In this document: one piece after another, positions 56,993 to 64,000 of the stretch
How positions within the stretch are numbered: the first letter of the stretch is position 1
How the letters are laid out: each line of letters opens with the position of its first letter
Source of the DNA: Microbacterium croceum
GTDB lineage: Bacteria > Actinomycetota > Actinomycetes > Actinomycetales > Microbacteriaceae
Assembly (NCBI RefSeq): GCF_023091245.1
Contig: NZ_JAHWXN010000002.1
Span: forward strand, 558,001 to 622,000
Reading direction: 5' to 3'
Length of the DNA stretch: 64,000 nucleotides
Position numbers and translations under genes: made by a program
The notes under the pieces: model-generated
Told to the model about the DNA's origin: nothing
Seen by the model: the letters and a program-made list of their open reading frames with translations, nothing else
The model's database searches: none

Positions 56993-57879
56993 CCGCCACC
57001 TCGCTACTCGTCACGCAACGACCGGCGCGGCCCGGCCGTCCGGAGCGCCCTGCACGGGCGCGACTGCCCTGGGCCAACCCCACGGTGTACTTCGTCGCAC
57101 TGATCGTGGTCGGGCTCATGCTCGCACCGATCGCGTACATCATCATCGGCGGATTCCGCACGAACGCCCAGATCACGACCGATCCGTCCGGTCTTCCCCA
57201 GCCCTGGATCCTGACGAACTACCTCGACGTGATCACCGGCGGCGTGTTCTGGCGGCAGGTGCTCAACTCCACGATCGTCGCCCTCGCCACCACGATCGGC
57301 GTGGTGGCGCTCGGGCTGATGGCCGCCTACGTGCTCGCGCGCTACAAGTTCGCGGGGCGCGGAGTGCTGTACGCGTTCTTCGCCGCGGGGCTCATGTTCC
57401 CGCTGACGGTCGCGATCACCCCGCTCTACATCGTGGTGCGCAATCTGGGCCTGATGAACTCGCTCGGCGGAGTCATCCTGCCGCAGATCGCGTTCGCACT
57501 GCCGACCACGATCATCATCCTGGTCCCGTTCCTCCGCGCCATCCCCGATGAGATCCAGGAGGCTGCCTTCATCGACGGATGCAGTCGATTGGGCTTCTTC
57601 TGGCGGATGGTGCTGCCCCTGTCGATCCCCGGCGTGATCACAACCGGCATCCTGGCCTTCATCGGCAGCTGGAACGGCTACCTGCTGCCCCTGTTCGTGC
57701 TCAACGATGCGTCCGCGTTCACACTGCCGCTGGGCGTGCAGTCGTTCGCCTCGCAGTATTCGGTCGACACCGCGAAGGTGCTGGCATTCACCTCGCTGTC
57801 GATGATCCCCGCGCTGATCTTCTTCAGCCTGTTCGAGCGCCGCATCGTCGGCGGCCTGACCGGCGCCGTCAAGGGTTGA
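56989..57879 (+). CDS. Carbohydrate ABC transporter permease, MalG-like
   Basis: 296 residues, six membrane helices, EAA loop DEIQEAAFIDGCSRLGFFWR. The start overlaps the previous stop (ATGA). Together with the binding protein and the first permease it makes a CUT1 importer. No ATPase gene is in the operon, so a shared MsiK/UgpC-type ATPase coded elsewhere is expected, as common in actinobacteria. Confidence 0.92.
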   Translation: MTATSLLVTQRPARPGRPERPARARLPWANPTVYFVALIVVGLMLAPIAYIIIGGFRTNAQITTDPSGLPQPWILTNYLDVITGGVFWRQVLNSTIVALATTIGVVALGLMAAYVLARYKFAGRGVLYAFFAAGLMFPLTVAITPLYIVVRNLGLMNSLGGVILPQIAFALPTTIIILVPFLRAIPDEIQEAAFIDGCSRLGFFWRMVLPLSIPGVITTGILAFIGSWNGYLLPLFVLNDASAFTLPLGVQSFASQYSVDTAKVLAFTSLSMIPALIFFSLFERRIVGGLTGAVKG

Positions 57880-57881
57880 GC

Positions 57882-60242
57882 ATGTCGGTCGAATCCCCAC
57901 AGAAAGAGATGGTCGTGTTTCCCACACCCCACCCCCGCTTCTCCGATCGCGTCGAGAGCCTCCTGGCGCAGATGACTCTGGAGGAGAAGCAGGCGCAACT
58001 GGTCGGCTTCTGGGTCGATCAGGGCGACGAGCTCGTCGCTCCGATGGCCGGCGAGAAGAAGACGTCGACCCGCTACGAAGAGGCGAGCGCCCACGGCATC
58101 GGGCACCTGACCCGCGTGTACGGCACACGTCCGGTCGATCCGATCGAGCGCGCGCAGTGGCTCTGGAGCGAGCAGGCACGCCTGCAGCGGGAGACCCGCC
58201 TGGGCATCCCCGCGCTGGTGCACGAGGAGTGCCTCACCGGACTCGCCGCGTGGAAGGCGGCCACGTTCCCCACTCCCCTGGCCTGGGGCGCATCGTTCGA
58301 TCCCGATCTGGTGGAAGAGGTGGGCCGCGCGATCGGTTCATCGATGCGCGAGCTCGGGATCCATCAGGGACTCGCCCCGGTGCTCGACGTCATCCGCGAC
58401 CCTCGCTGGGGCCGCGTCGACGAGTGCATCGCGGAGGACCCGCTCGTGGTCGGCGCCGTGGGCACCGCGTACGTGCGCGGCATGCAGTCGGAGGGGGTGC
58501 ACGCGACCCTCAAGCACTTCGTGGGGTACTCCGCCTCACGGGCCGGCCGCAACCACGCACCGGTGTCTGCGGGGCGCCGCGAGATCGAGGACGTGCTGCT
58601 GCCGCCGTTCGAGATGGCGGTGCGCGAGGGCGGGGTGCGCAGCGTGATGAACTCGTACACCGACATCGACGGAGTTCCCGTCGCGGCCGATCCGTACTAC
58701 CTCGACGAGGTGCTGCGCGGACGCTGGGGCTTCGACGGGGTCGTGGTCTCGGACTACTTCGCCGTGGACTTCCTGCGCAGCATGCACCACGTCGCGGCCG
58801 ACTCGGCACAGGCCGCAGCGCTGGCGATCACGGCCGGGATCGACGTCGAGCTGCCGTCGCCCGATGCCTACACGACGCTCGCCGCGCAGGTGCGCGACGG
58901 CTCGCTCGACCAGGGCATCCTGGACCGTGCGGTCGCCCGCGTGCTCGCGCAGAAGGAGGAACTGGGCCTGCTGGACGCGGACTTCACGGCTGCCGACTCC
59001 TCCGCACCCGACGAAGTCGACCTGGACTCCCCGGCGCATCGCGCCCTCGCCCGCCGCCTGGCCGAGGAGTCGATCGTGCTGTTGAGCAACGACGGCGTGC
59101 TTCCGCTCGATCCGTCGGCCTCGCCGCGCATCGCCGTGCTCGGGCCGAACGCCGACAGTGCCGAGGCGCTCATGGGCTGCTACTCGTTCGTCAACCACGT
59201 GCTGGCGCACCACCCGGAGGTGCCGGCGGGCATCGCCCTGCCGAGCGTGCTCGACGGGCTCCGCACCGCGCTCCCGTCGGCCACGTTCACCACGGCCACG
59301 GGCTGCGCTGTCGAAGGCGAGGATCGCAGCGGGTTCCCGGCCGCGGTCGCGGAGGCCGCAGCGGCCGACATCGCGATCGTCGTGATCGGCGATCGCGCCG
59401 GTCTGTTCGGACGCGGCACGGTCGGCGAGGGGAACGACGTCGACTCGCTGGAGCTCCCCGGCGTGCAGCGCGAGCTGGTCGAGGCCGTGGTCGCGACCGG
59501 GACGCCGGTCGTGGTCGTCGCCCTCACGGGGCGGCCCTACGCTCTGGACTGGGCGCTCCCGCACCGCGAGACGACAGCGGGAGCGACCGCGGGGCTCGGA
59601 TCGGTGAACTCCCCCGCCCCGGCCGTCGGCGCCGTGCGGACGGAGCGGCCGGTACCCGCCGCGGTGCTCCAGTCGTTCTTCCCCGGCGAGGAGGGCGGAC
59701 CGGCCGTCGCCGCGGTGCTGAGCGGCATCGTGTCGCCGTCGGGTCGTCTGCCGGTGTCGTTGCCGCGGTCGGCGGGAGCGCAGCCGTATTCGTACCTGCA
59801 TCCCGCGCTCGGCGGACGGACGGATGTGACCAGCGTCGATCCGACTCCGGTGCGACCGTTCGGCTTCGGCCTCGGCTACACGACGTTCACGCATGAGCAC
59901 GTCACGGCCGACGCGTCTGTGATCGCGGGCGAGGCGTTCCGCGTCTCGGTGATCGTGCGCAACTCCGGCTCGCGCGAGGGCACGGACGTCGTGCAGCTCT
60001 ACGCGCACGACGAGGTCGCCAGCGTGGCTCGGCCCGTGGCGCAGCTGGTCGGATTCCAGCGCGTGCGCCTGGCGCCCGGCGAGGAGCAGCGTGTGGATTT
60101 CGACGTACCCACCGAGCGCCTCGCGTTCACCGGCGTCGACGGCATCCGTCGGGTGGAGCCAGGACGCATCCGCCTCTGGGTCGGCGAGGCGTGCGACCAC
60201 GAGGAGACCGTGACCACGATCGAGATCGTGGCCGCAGGCTGA
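57882..60242 (+). CDS. Glycoside hydrolase family 3 beta-glycosidase
   Basis: 786 residues: the N-terminal TIM barrel with nucleophile D291 in VVVSDYFAV, the alpha/beta sandwich domain (VLGPNADSAEALMGCYSF) and a C-terminal fibronectin-III-like domain (GTDVVQLYAHDE). GH3 enzymes remove beta-linked glucose or xylose from non-reducing ends. No signal peptide is seen, so it acts in the cytosol on imported oligosaccharides, fitting its place after the ABC importer. ATG 57882 lacks a strong site; ATG 57909 after AAAGAG is possible. A dispersed-repeat hairpin follows the stop. Confidence 0.9.
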   Translation: MSVESPQKEMVVFPTPHPRFSDRVESLLAQMTLEEKQAQLVGFWVDQGDELVAPMAGEKKTSTRYEEASAHGIGHLTRVYGTRPVDPIERAQWLWSEQARLQRETRLGIPALVHEECLTGLAAWKAATFPTPLAWGASFDPDLVEEVGRAIGSSMRELGIHQGLAPVLDVIRDPRWGRVDECIAEDPLVVGAVGTAYVRGMQSEGVHATLKHFVGYSASRAGRNHAPVSAGRREIEDVLLPPFEMAVREGGVRSVMNSYTDIDGVPVAADPYYLDEVLRGRWGFDGVVVSDYFAVDFLRSMHHVAADSAQAAALAITAGIDVELPSPDAYTTLAAQVRDGSLDQGILDRAVARVLAQKEELGLLDADFTAADSSAPDEVDLDSPAHRALARRLAEESIVLLSNDGVLPLDPSASPRIAVLGPNADSAEALMGCYSFVNHVLAHHPEVPAGIALPSVLDGLRTALPSATFTTATGCAVEGEDRSGFPAAVAEAAAADIAIVVIGDRAGLFGRGTVGEGNDVDSLELPGVQRELVEAVVATGTPVVVVALTGRPYALDWALPHRETTAGATAGLGSVNSPAPAVGAVRTERPVPAAVLQSFFPGEEGGPAVAAVLSGIVSPSGRLPVSLPRSAGAQPYSYLHPALGGRTDVTSVDPTPVRPFGFGLGYTTFTHEHVTADASVIAGEAFRVSVIVRNSGSREGTDVVQLYAHDEVASVARPVAQLVGFQRVRLAPGEEQRVDFDVPTERLAFTGVDGIRRVEPGRIRLWVGEACDHEETVTTIEIVAAG

Positions 60243-60265
60243 GGCTCTCCGACAGACTCATCCCT

Positions 60266-60305
60266 TCGACAGGCTCAGGGACCTCCGGGTCTCTGAGCCT
60301 GTCGA
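60266..60305. terminator. Hairpin built of two inverted GCTCAGG repeats after the GH3 gene
   Basis: TCGACAGGCTCAGGGACC (60266-60283) and GGTCTCTGAGCCTGTCGA (60288-60305) pair at 17 of 18 positions around a 4 nt loop, 23 bp after the GH3 stop. It is a strong terminator-like stem without a T-run, and at the same time an inverted pair of the dispersed repeat found in lhr and kynU. Confidence 0.7.
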
Positions 60306-60343
60306 CGTGTCGGGCGCGGAGGACGTGGATGGTCGCTCCCGGT

Positions 60344-60829
60344 TCACGCGTCGAGCGCGCGGACGAACGCCCGCACGTGCTCACCGAGGCGCACGATGCG
60401 CTGCGCGCGTGCGGCTTCCCGGTCGAAGCCCGGGTAGGCCAGCGGCGGCAGCCGTCGCACGTTCGCCGAGCACTCGAAGTTGGCGCACACCAGGGTGCCC
60501 ACGGTGTCGCCCTTGCGTCCGGCCGCGCCGGTCTTGCGCGCGGTGAACAGCTGCACGTCGTTGCGGAGCGTCACGTCGTCGCACCAAGAGCACTGGGCTC
60601 GCGCGATCACGCGCTGCTCGGCCTGCTGCAGCAGGACGCCGGCGAGGGTGTCGTCGACCTCGACGAGCACATAGGCGCGGCGAGGCGACTTGGGGTCTGA
60701 CCAGCCGAGGTAGTCCAGCCGGCTGAAGTCGATGTCGCGGAAGCCCGCGGGCAGGTTCAGGTCGGAGGCCTCTTTGCGGGAGGCGTTGCGGAAGGAGGCG
60801 CGGATGGCGCGCTCGTCGATGGGACGCAT
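60344..60829 (-). CDS. FBP domain protein (treble-clef zinc finger)
   Basis: 161 residues from ATG 60829 (MRPIDERAIRASFRN). The C-terminal half holds CSWC and, about 45 residues on, CANFEC, the paired cysteines of the treble-clef zinc finger found at the end of mycobacterial fibronectin-binding/EF-G-binding proteins. FBP-type (FusB-like) zinc fingers bind elongation factor G; whether this one does is open. No clear ribosome binding site precedes the start, so a leaderless mRNA is possible. It is convergent with the GH3 gene. Confidence 0.8.
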   Translation of the reverse strand: MRPIDERAIRASFRNASRKEASDLNLPAGFRDIDFSRLDYLGWSDPKSPRRAYVLVEVDDTLAGVLLQQAEQRVIARAQCSWCDDVTLRNDVQLFTARKTGAAGRKGDTVGTLVCANFECSANVRRLPPLAYPGFDREAARAQRIVRLGEHVRAFVRALDA

Positions 60830-61147
60830 GGGATGAATGCTTTCGTACGGTGCTCGCCGACACGGGCGAGCGGGATGACAGGGAGAGGACGGCATCCGAA
60901 CGGACACCGGGTACGACGCAGCTCCGGGGACGGGTGTTCCGCCTCCGGCTGGTCGTCAGCCTCTGCCGCCGGCGCGGAGTGCGCCTGCGGCTCCCCTCTG
61001 CGCCACGCGGACGCTCATCGAGAACAGCACCCGGCGAGCCTACACCCGACACGCCCGGGGTTTTGTTTCGTCTCGTGTCGGCCCGGGTTCCCCTCGACAC
61101 GGACCCGACCTAGTCTTGCCGGAACATCCGCTCACGAAGGAGACCCC
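60830..61147. other. 318 bp gap between FBP and hypothetical genes
   Basis: No gene is supported in this divergent gap. TAGTCT at 61111-61116 is a possible -10 for the downstream gene and AAGGAG lies just before its GTG start. The stretch GGGGTTTTGTTTCGTC near 61060 is locally AT-rich. Confidence 0.5.
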
Positions 61148-61495
61148 GTGTCCACGCCGCTGAACCGCCTCTCACCCCCCTCGGTGCGCGAACGTTCGGC
61201 CTGCATGTGCGCACAGGGAGACGGATGCTCCTCCTTCGCCCCCGGACACGCCCTGCACCTCATCCAGGCGCGGATCGCCTCGGCCACCCCGGCCGAGTGG
61301 GTCGACGGGATCGTCGAGTCGGCGGATGCGGTCAGCGGAGAGCTCGTGGTGCGCACGCTCGACGGCGACGCGCACGCACTCTGGAACAACGCGGGCGCCG
61401 CGCTCGAGGCCGCCCCCGGCACGCCGGTGGCGCTGCACATCCGCTACAGCGTGCTCGCGGTCGGCCGTACGCAGTTCAACGTCGCCGCACTCTGA
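61148..61495 (+). CDS. Conserved hypothetical protein
   Basis: 115 residues from GTG 61148 with AAGGAG upstream. The N-terminal third has a Cys cluster (CMCAQGDGCSSF). The rest reads as a small beta-rich domain (GELVVRTLDGDAHALWNNAG, VALHIRYSVLAVG). No membrane helix is present. I do not recognise the family. The C-x-C-x5-C arrangement could bind metal or be redox-active, but that is only a reading of the residues. Confidence 0.65.
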   Translation: MSTPLNRLSPPSVRERSACMCAQGDGCSSFAPGHALHLIQARIASATPAEWVDGIVESADAVSGELVVRTLDGDAHALWNNAGAALEAAPGTPVALHIRYSVLAVGRTQFNVAAL

Positions 61496-61535
61496 TCAGG
61501 CTGCGGCCTGATCGCCTCGCTCTGATCGTGCCGGG

Positions 61536-61937
61536 TCAGGCCGACGCCATGATCATCGACCGCACCGCCATGCAGGCGTCCATGCACGCCTGGCAGGCCT
61601 GAGCGCACATGCGGCACACGTCGCTGTCATCGGCGTGCATCATGCACTCGTCCATGCAGGTCTGGCACATGGCGATGCAGGCGTCGAGCATCGCCATCAT
61701 CGACGCCGGCGTCATGCCCTGAACCCGCATCATCGACCGCATCATGGTGTTCGCCATGTCGGCGCAGTTCATGCAGGCCGCGGAACAGTCCATCATCTGC
61801 GTCGAACAGACCGTGCAGGCCTGTTCGCAGGCGGCGCAGGCATCCATGCAGGCCTGCATGACCGACATGTCCATCGCCGCCATGTCGGGCATCGCCTTCA
61901 TGCTCTTCGACATCTCATCCATCATCATCGAGTCCAT
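61536..61937 (-). CDS. Cys- and Met-rich four-helix-bundle copper-storage-like protein
   Basis: 133 residues with a striking composition: about 30 Met and 16 Cys, the latter mostly in CxxxC/CxxC spacings along predicted helices (MQACMDACAACEQACTVC, CIAMCQTCMDEC, CRMCAQACQACMDAC). This is the Csp/DUF326 pattern in which cysteines line a helix bundle and hold many Cu(I) ions. There is no signal peptide, so it is a cytosolic (Csp3-like) copper buffer. No copper regulator or exporter is adjacent. GGAGCGG precedes ATG 61937. Confidence 0.87.
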   Translation of the reverse strand: MDSMMMDEMSKSMKAMPDMAAMDMSVMQACMDACAACEQACTVCSTQMMDCSAACMNCADMANTMMRSMMRVQGMTPASMMAMLDACIAMCQTCMDECMMHADDSDVCRMCAQACQACMDACMAVRSMIMASA

Positions 61938-62073
61938 CGCACACCGCTCCCATCGTCGGCTTCCACCGAATGACCGCGGGCCGGATCACCCGCCTGTCGC
62001 CAGGCTAGTCCGCAGCGCCTCCCACGTCGATGGGTCGCTGACAGCCCCGGTTCGCCTGTCACGCCGAGCGCCG

Positions 62074-62097
62074 GTTGTCAATCCCGTGGCCGGGTCG
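62074..62097 (+). promoter_or_regulatory. Possible stress-sigma promoter of csbD
   Basis: GTTGTC (62074-62079), 12 bases and GGGTCG (62092-62097) resemble the GTTT..GGGTAT pattern of SigB-type promoters. CsbD genes are SigB-controlled in Bacillus. Both boxes are imperfect, so this is tentative. Confidence 0.3.
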
Positions 62098-62152
62098 GGA
62101 GAGGGATGCGATGGTGGCAGTCCCATCGACCCTTCGACGAGAGGAACACGCC

Positions 62153-62359
62153 ATGAGCGTTGGAGACGACATCAAGAATGCCGCCGAGAAGGCAGCGGGC
62201 AAGGTCAAGGAGAACGTCGGGAAGGTCACCGACAACGAGAAGCTCGAGGCCGAGGGCCGAGCAGATCAGGTCAAGGCCTCCGCGAAGCAGGCCGGCCAGG
62301 ATGTGAAGGATGCCGCCGAGAAGGCGGGCGAGAACGTCCGGGACGCATTCAAGGAGTGA
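62153..62359 (+). CDS. CsbD family stress protein
   Basis: 68 residues: MSVGDDIKNAAEKAAGKVKE and repeated A/K/E heptads form a flexible amphipathic helix, the usual CsbD signature. CsbD-like proteins are general-stress proteins of unknown mechanism. GAGAGGAAC precedes ATG 62153. The stop codon lies within the left arm of a strong hairpin. Confidence 0.9.
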   Translation: MSVGDDIKNAAEKAAGKVKENVGKVTDNEKLEAEGRADQVKASAKQAGQDVKDAAEKAGENVRDAFKE

Positions 62360-62391
62360 GACCTTCGCCGATGGCGGGTCTCACTCCTTGA
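62349..62391. terminator. Perfect 15 bp hairpin overlapping the csbD stop
   Basis: TCAAGGAGTGAGACC (62349-62363) pairs perfectly with GGTCTCACTCCTTGA (62377-62391) over a 13 nt loop. It includes the end of the csbD reading frame and lies between converging genes, so it can terminate both strands. Confidence 0.75.
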
Positions 62392-62439
62392 GTCTCGGTT
62401 CAGGAGGGGGCCCGCCATCCGGCGGACCCACAGCTGAGG

Positions 62440-62604
62440 TCAGACCTTGCGGCTGCCGGAGATGCTCCGGATCAACCACGCGATCACGGCGATCGCCAGC
62501 AGGACCAGTCCGACCCAGAGCAGGAACTGCAGCGACTGGACCAGTCCGCCGGTGATCGCGAGGATCACGGCGATGACGATGACGATGATGAGGAGGATGT
62601 TCAT
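62440..62604 (-). CDS. Small two-helix membrane protein
   Basis: 54 residues: MNILLIIVIVIAVILAITGG and a second helix at about 25-45, with a basic end (RSISGSRKV). AAGGGAAG precedes ATG 62604 at a good distance. Similar mini-proteins are common near stress genes in actinobacteria. No family name can be assigned with certainty. Confidence 0.7.
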   Translation of the reverse strand: MNILLIIVIVIAVILAITGGLVQSLQFLLWVGLVLLAIAVIAWLIRSISGSRKV

Positions 62605-62725
62605 CGGTCTTCCCTTCTTCCGGGGCTGGGCACCCCGATTGCGGTTCATCACGCTAATCGCGCCCACCCGTTCCTGGGGAGGGGGTTGACGTGGACACCT
62701 CCGAGATGCCAGAGAGGCCGAGAAG

Positions 62726-62992
62726 ATGCCAGGAAACCGGAACAGTTCACTGAAGGACCCGGAGCTGTACGAGGAGCTGCGCAGTGACGGCGCCTCCAAG
62801 GAGAAGGCCGCGCGCATCTCCAATGCCGCTGCCAAAGAGGGCCGCAGCACGATCGGTCGTCGCGGCGGCGAGCACGGCGACTACGAGGACTGGACGGTCG
62901 CCGAACTGCGCCGTCGCGCGAAGGAGCTCGGCCTCACCGGATACAGCGGCCTGCGCAAGGCGGAACTGATCTCCGCACTGCGGAACCATTAG
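62726..62992 (+). CDS. DUF7218 / Rho-N (SAP-like) domain small protein
   Basis: 88 residues. The first half (LKDPELYEELRSDGASKEKAARISNAAA) is the DUF7218-type segment. The last 40 residues (DWTVAELRRRAKELGLTGYSGLRKAEL) match the Rho termination factor N-terminal/SAP helix-extended-helix fold, which binds nucleic acids. It is probably a small nucleic-acid-associated stress protein. The start ATG 62726 has only a weak GAG site. Confidence 0.82.
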   Translation: MPGNRNSSLKDPELYEELRSDGASKEKAARISNAAAKEGRSTIGRRGGEHGDYEDWTVAELRRRAKELGLTGYSGLRKAELISALRNH

Positions 62993-63018
62993 GTGCCCGT
63001 GATGACGAGGTGCCGGCG

Positions 63019-64000
63019 ATGACGAGGTTCGGGATCGAAGAGGAGTTCGTCTTCGTCGAGGCCGCGGCGCTGGTGCCGACAGCGGTCGGCGCGGACGAGC
63101 GGCGGCAGCTGACCGCCCCCGCGACCGGCGGCCGCATCACCCCCGAATACCTCACCTGTCAGGTCGAGTGCGCGACGGATCCCGTGTCCACGCGAGCGGA
63201 TGCTCTGGCGCAGCTTCGCGGTCTGCGCACGTCGATCGCCGCGCACGCGACCGCGAACGACACCATCGCGGCATCGACCGCGACCCCCTTCGCCACGACG
63301 AACACGGCGGAGGTCTCGGTCTCGCCGCACTACGACGAGGTCGCCGCACTCCTGCGGCACATCACGCGCGGGCATGAGGTCAACGGCCTGCACGTGCACG
63401 TCGAAGTGCCCGATGCGGAAGAGCGCGTGCGAGTGCTCAACCGGATCCGCGGCTGGCTCCCGCTCCTGCTCGCCCTCACCGGCAACAGCCCGTTCACGAA
63501 CGGCCTCGACTCCGGCTTCGACAGCTGGCGCAGCATCCTGATCCGACGTCTTCCCTCTTCGTGGTGCCCTCCCCGGTTCCACGACTTCGAGCACTACCTG
63601 GCGCATGTGGATCGGCTGGTCACGCTGGGGGCGATCGGCGAACCCGCATCGCTGGCCTGGGCCGTGCGGATCTCCGAGCGCTTCCCGACGGTCGAGGTGC
63701 GGGTCTTCGACGCACAACTCGATCCCGAGGACAGCGTGCTGGCCGCCGCACTGGTGCGCGCGGTCGCCTCGACGGACGGGGCGGCGTGGTCCAGCGGCAG
63801 CATCGACGCGATCGACGCCTCGCTGTGGACCGCGGCGCGCCACGGCACGCACGCCCGCATCATGAACCCGGCTGCCCCCGACGTCGTGGGAGTGACGACA
63901 GCGGCGTCCCGGCTGTTGGATGTCATCGGGCCTGCACTCGATGACCACGACGACCGCGCGTTCGTGGAGGACCGTATGGCGCGCATCCGCTCGGACGGCA
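63019..64000 (+). CDS. Glutamate-cysteine ligase-like carboxylate-amine ligase (3' end beyond window)
   Basis: 327 residues are visible and the frame is open at the edge. MTRFGIEEEFVFVEAAAL is the YbdK/GCS2 start, with the metal-binding EEEF. GLHVHVEVPDAEERV and the later RISERFPTVEVRVFDAQ continue the pattern. Such enzymes join glutamate and an amine or cysteine (gamma-glutamyl ligase). Just upstream a 6-codon frame (ATG 63002 to TGA 63022) overlaps this start, caused by a local duplication of GATGACGAGGT. Confidence 0.88.
   Translation, partial: MTRFGIEEEFVFVEAAALVPTAVGADERRQLTAPATGGRITPEYLTCQVECATDPVSTRADALAQLRGLRTSIAAHATANDTIAASTATPFATTNTAEVSVSPHYDEVAALLRHITRGHEVNGLHVHVEVPDAEERVRVLNRIRGWLPLLLALTGNSPFTNGLDSGFDSWRSILIRRLPSSWCPPRFHDFEHYLAHVDRLVTLGAIGEPASLAWAVRISERFPTVEVRVFDAQLDPEDSVLAAALVRAVASTDGAAWSSGSIDAIDASLWTAARHGTHARIMNPAAPDVVGVTTAASRLLDVIGPALDDHDDRAFVEDRMARIRSDG

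Overview
The window is GC-rich, gene-dense DNA from an actinomycete. Gene content and style point to Microbacteriaceae, most likely Microbacterium. The signs are short intergenic gaps, stop/start overlaps such as TGATG, ATGA and GTGA, many GTG starts, many starts that look leaderless (a TAnnnT-like -10 ending 5-8 nt before the start codon), the Lhr helicase and Nei2 glycosylase side by side, a PspC-type envelope-stress two-component locus, and small families (DUF6421, DUF4916, DUF7882, DUF7218) that I associate with actinobacteria. I see no rRNA, tRNA, phage, transposase or CRISPR array. The organism call is inference from these features and not from a database search.

Layout. 1-5.3 kb: an AsnC/Lrp regulator (cut by the window edge) divergent from a DUF6421 protein, then an SDR, an MFS exporter (-) and a threonine-aldolase-like lyase. 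5.3-8.9 kb: a secreted Ig-like/sunset-domain protein bracketed by short repeat arrays, a degenerate Nudix protein and a carboxylesterase. 8.9-13.1 kb: an ABC-F protein with a long leader, a HerA-like ATPase and a DUF1254 protein. 13.2-19.9 kb: lhr, an EI24 membrane protein, nei2 and a hexapeptide-repeat protein. 19.9-24.8 kb: LuxR-type response regulator, PspC-histidine kinase, PspC/LiaF-like protein and partners. 24.9-33.8 kb: housekeeping and membrane genes (amidotransferase-like protein, Kef-type antiporter, purU, nitronate monooxygenase, a YidC paralogue, EamA exporter, SDR, DUF7882, FHA). 33.9-38 kb: alcohol dehydrogenase, DUF1877, small membrane protein, DUF222/HNH protein. 38.3-44.5 kb: M18 aminopeptidase, NCS1 permease with cysteine hydrolase, MBL hydrolase divergent from a TetR gene, alpha/beta hydrolase.

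44.6-49.5 kb is a divergent locus of PLP decarboxylase and TetR facing agmatine deiminase and an amidase-signature amidase, plausibly an amine or agmatine catabolic set. 49.6-53.6 kb is a tight kynurenine operon: tryptophan 2,3-dioxygenase, a metal-dependent amidohydrolase where a formamidase would be expected, kynureninase and a PaaX-type regulator. 53.6-60.2 kb is a LacI-controlled sugar system (binding protein, two permeases, GH3 glycosidase, no local ATPase). 60.3-64 kb holds small stress and metal genes (FBP zinc-finger, Cys/Met-rich copper-storage-like protein, CsbD, small membrane protein, DUF7218) and the start of a glutamate-cysteine ligase-like gene.

The most unusual feature is a set of short dispersed palindromic or repeated elements. 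Several lie in frame inside genes: the amidohydrolase of the kynurenine operon, the ABC-F second ATPase domain, lhr, kynU and the EI24 gene. Others form hairpins between genes. They look like small mobile or amplified palindromes that are tolerated as coding insertions.
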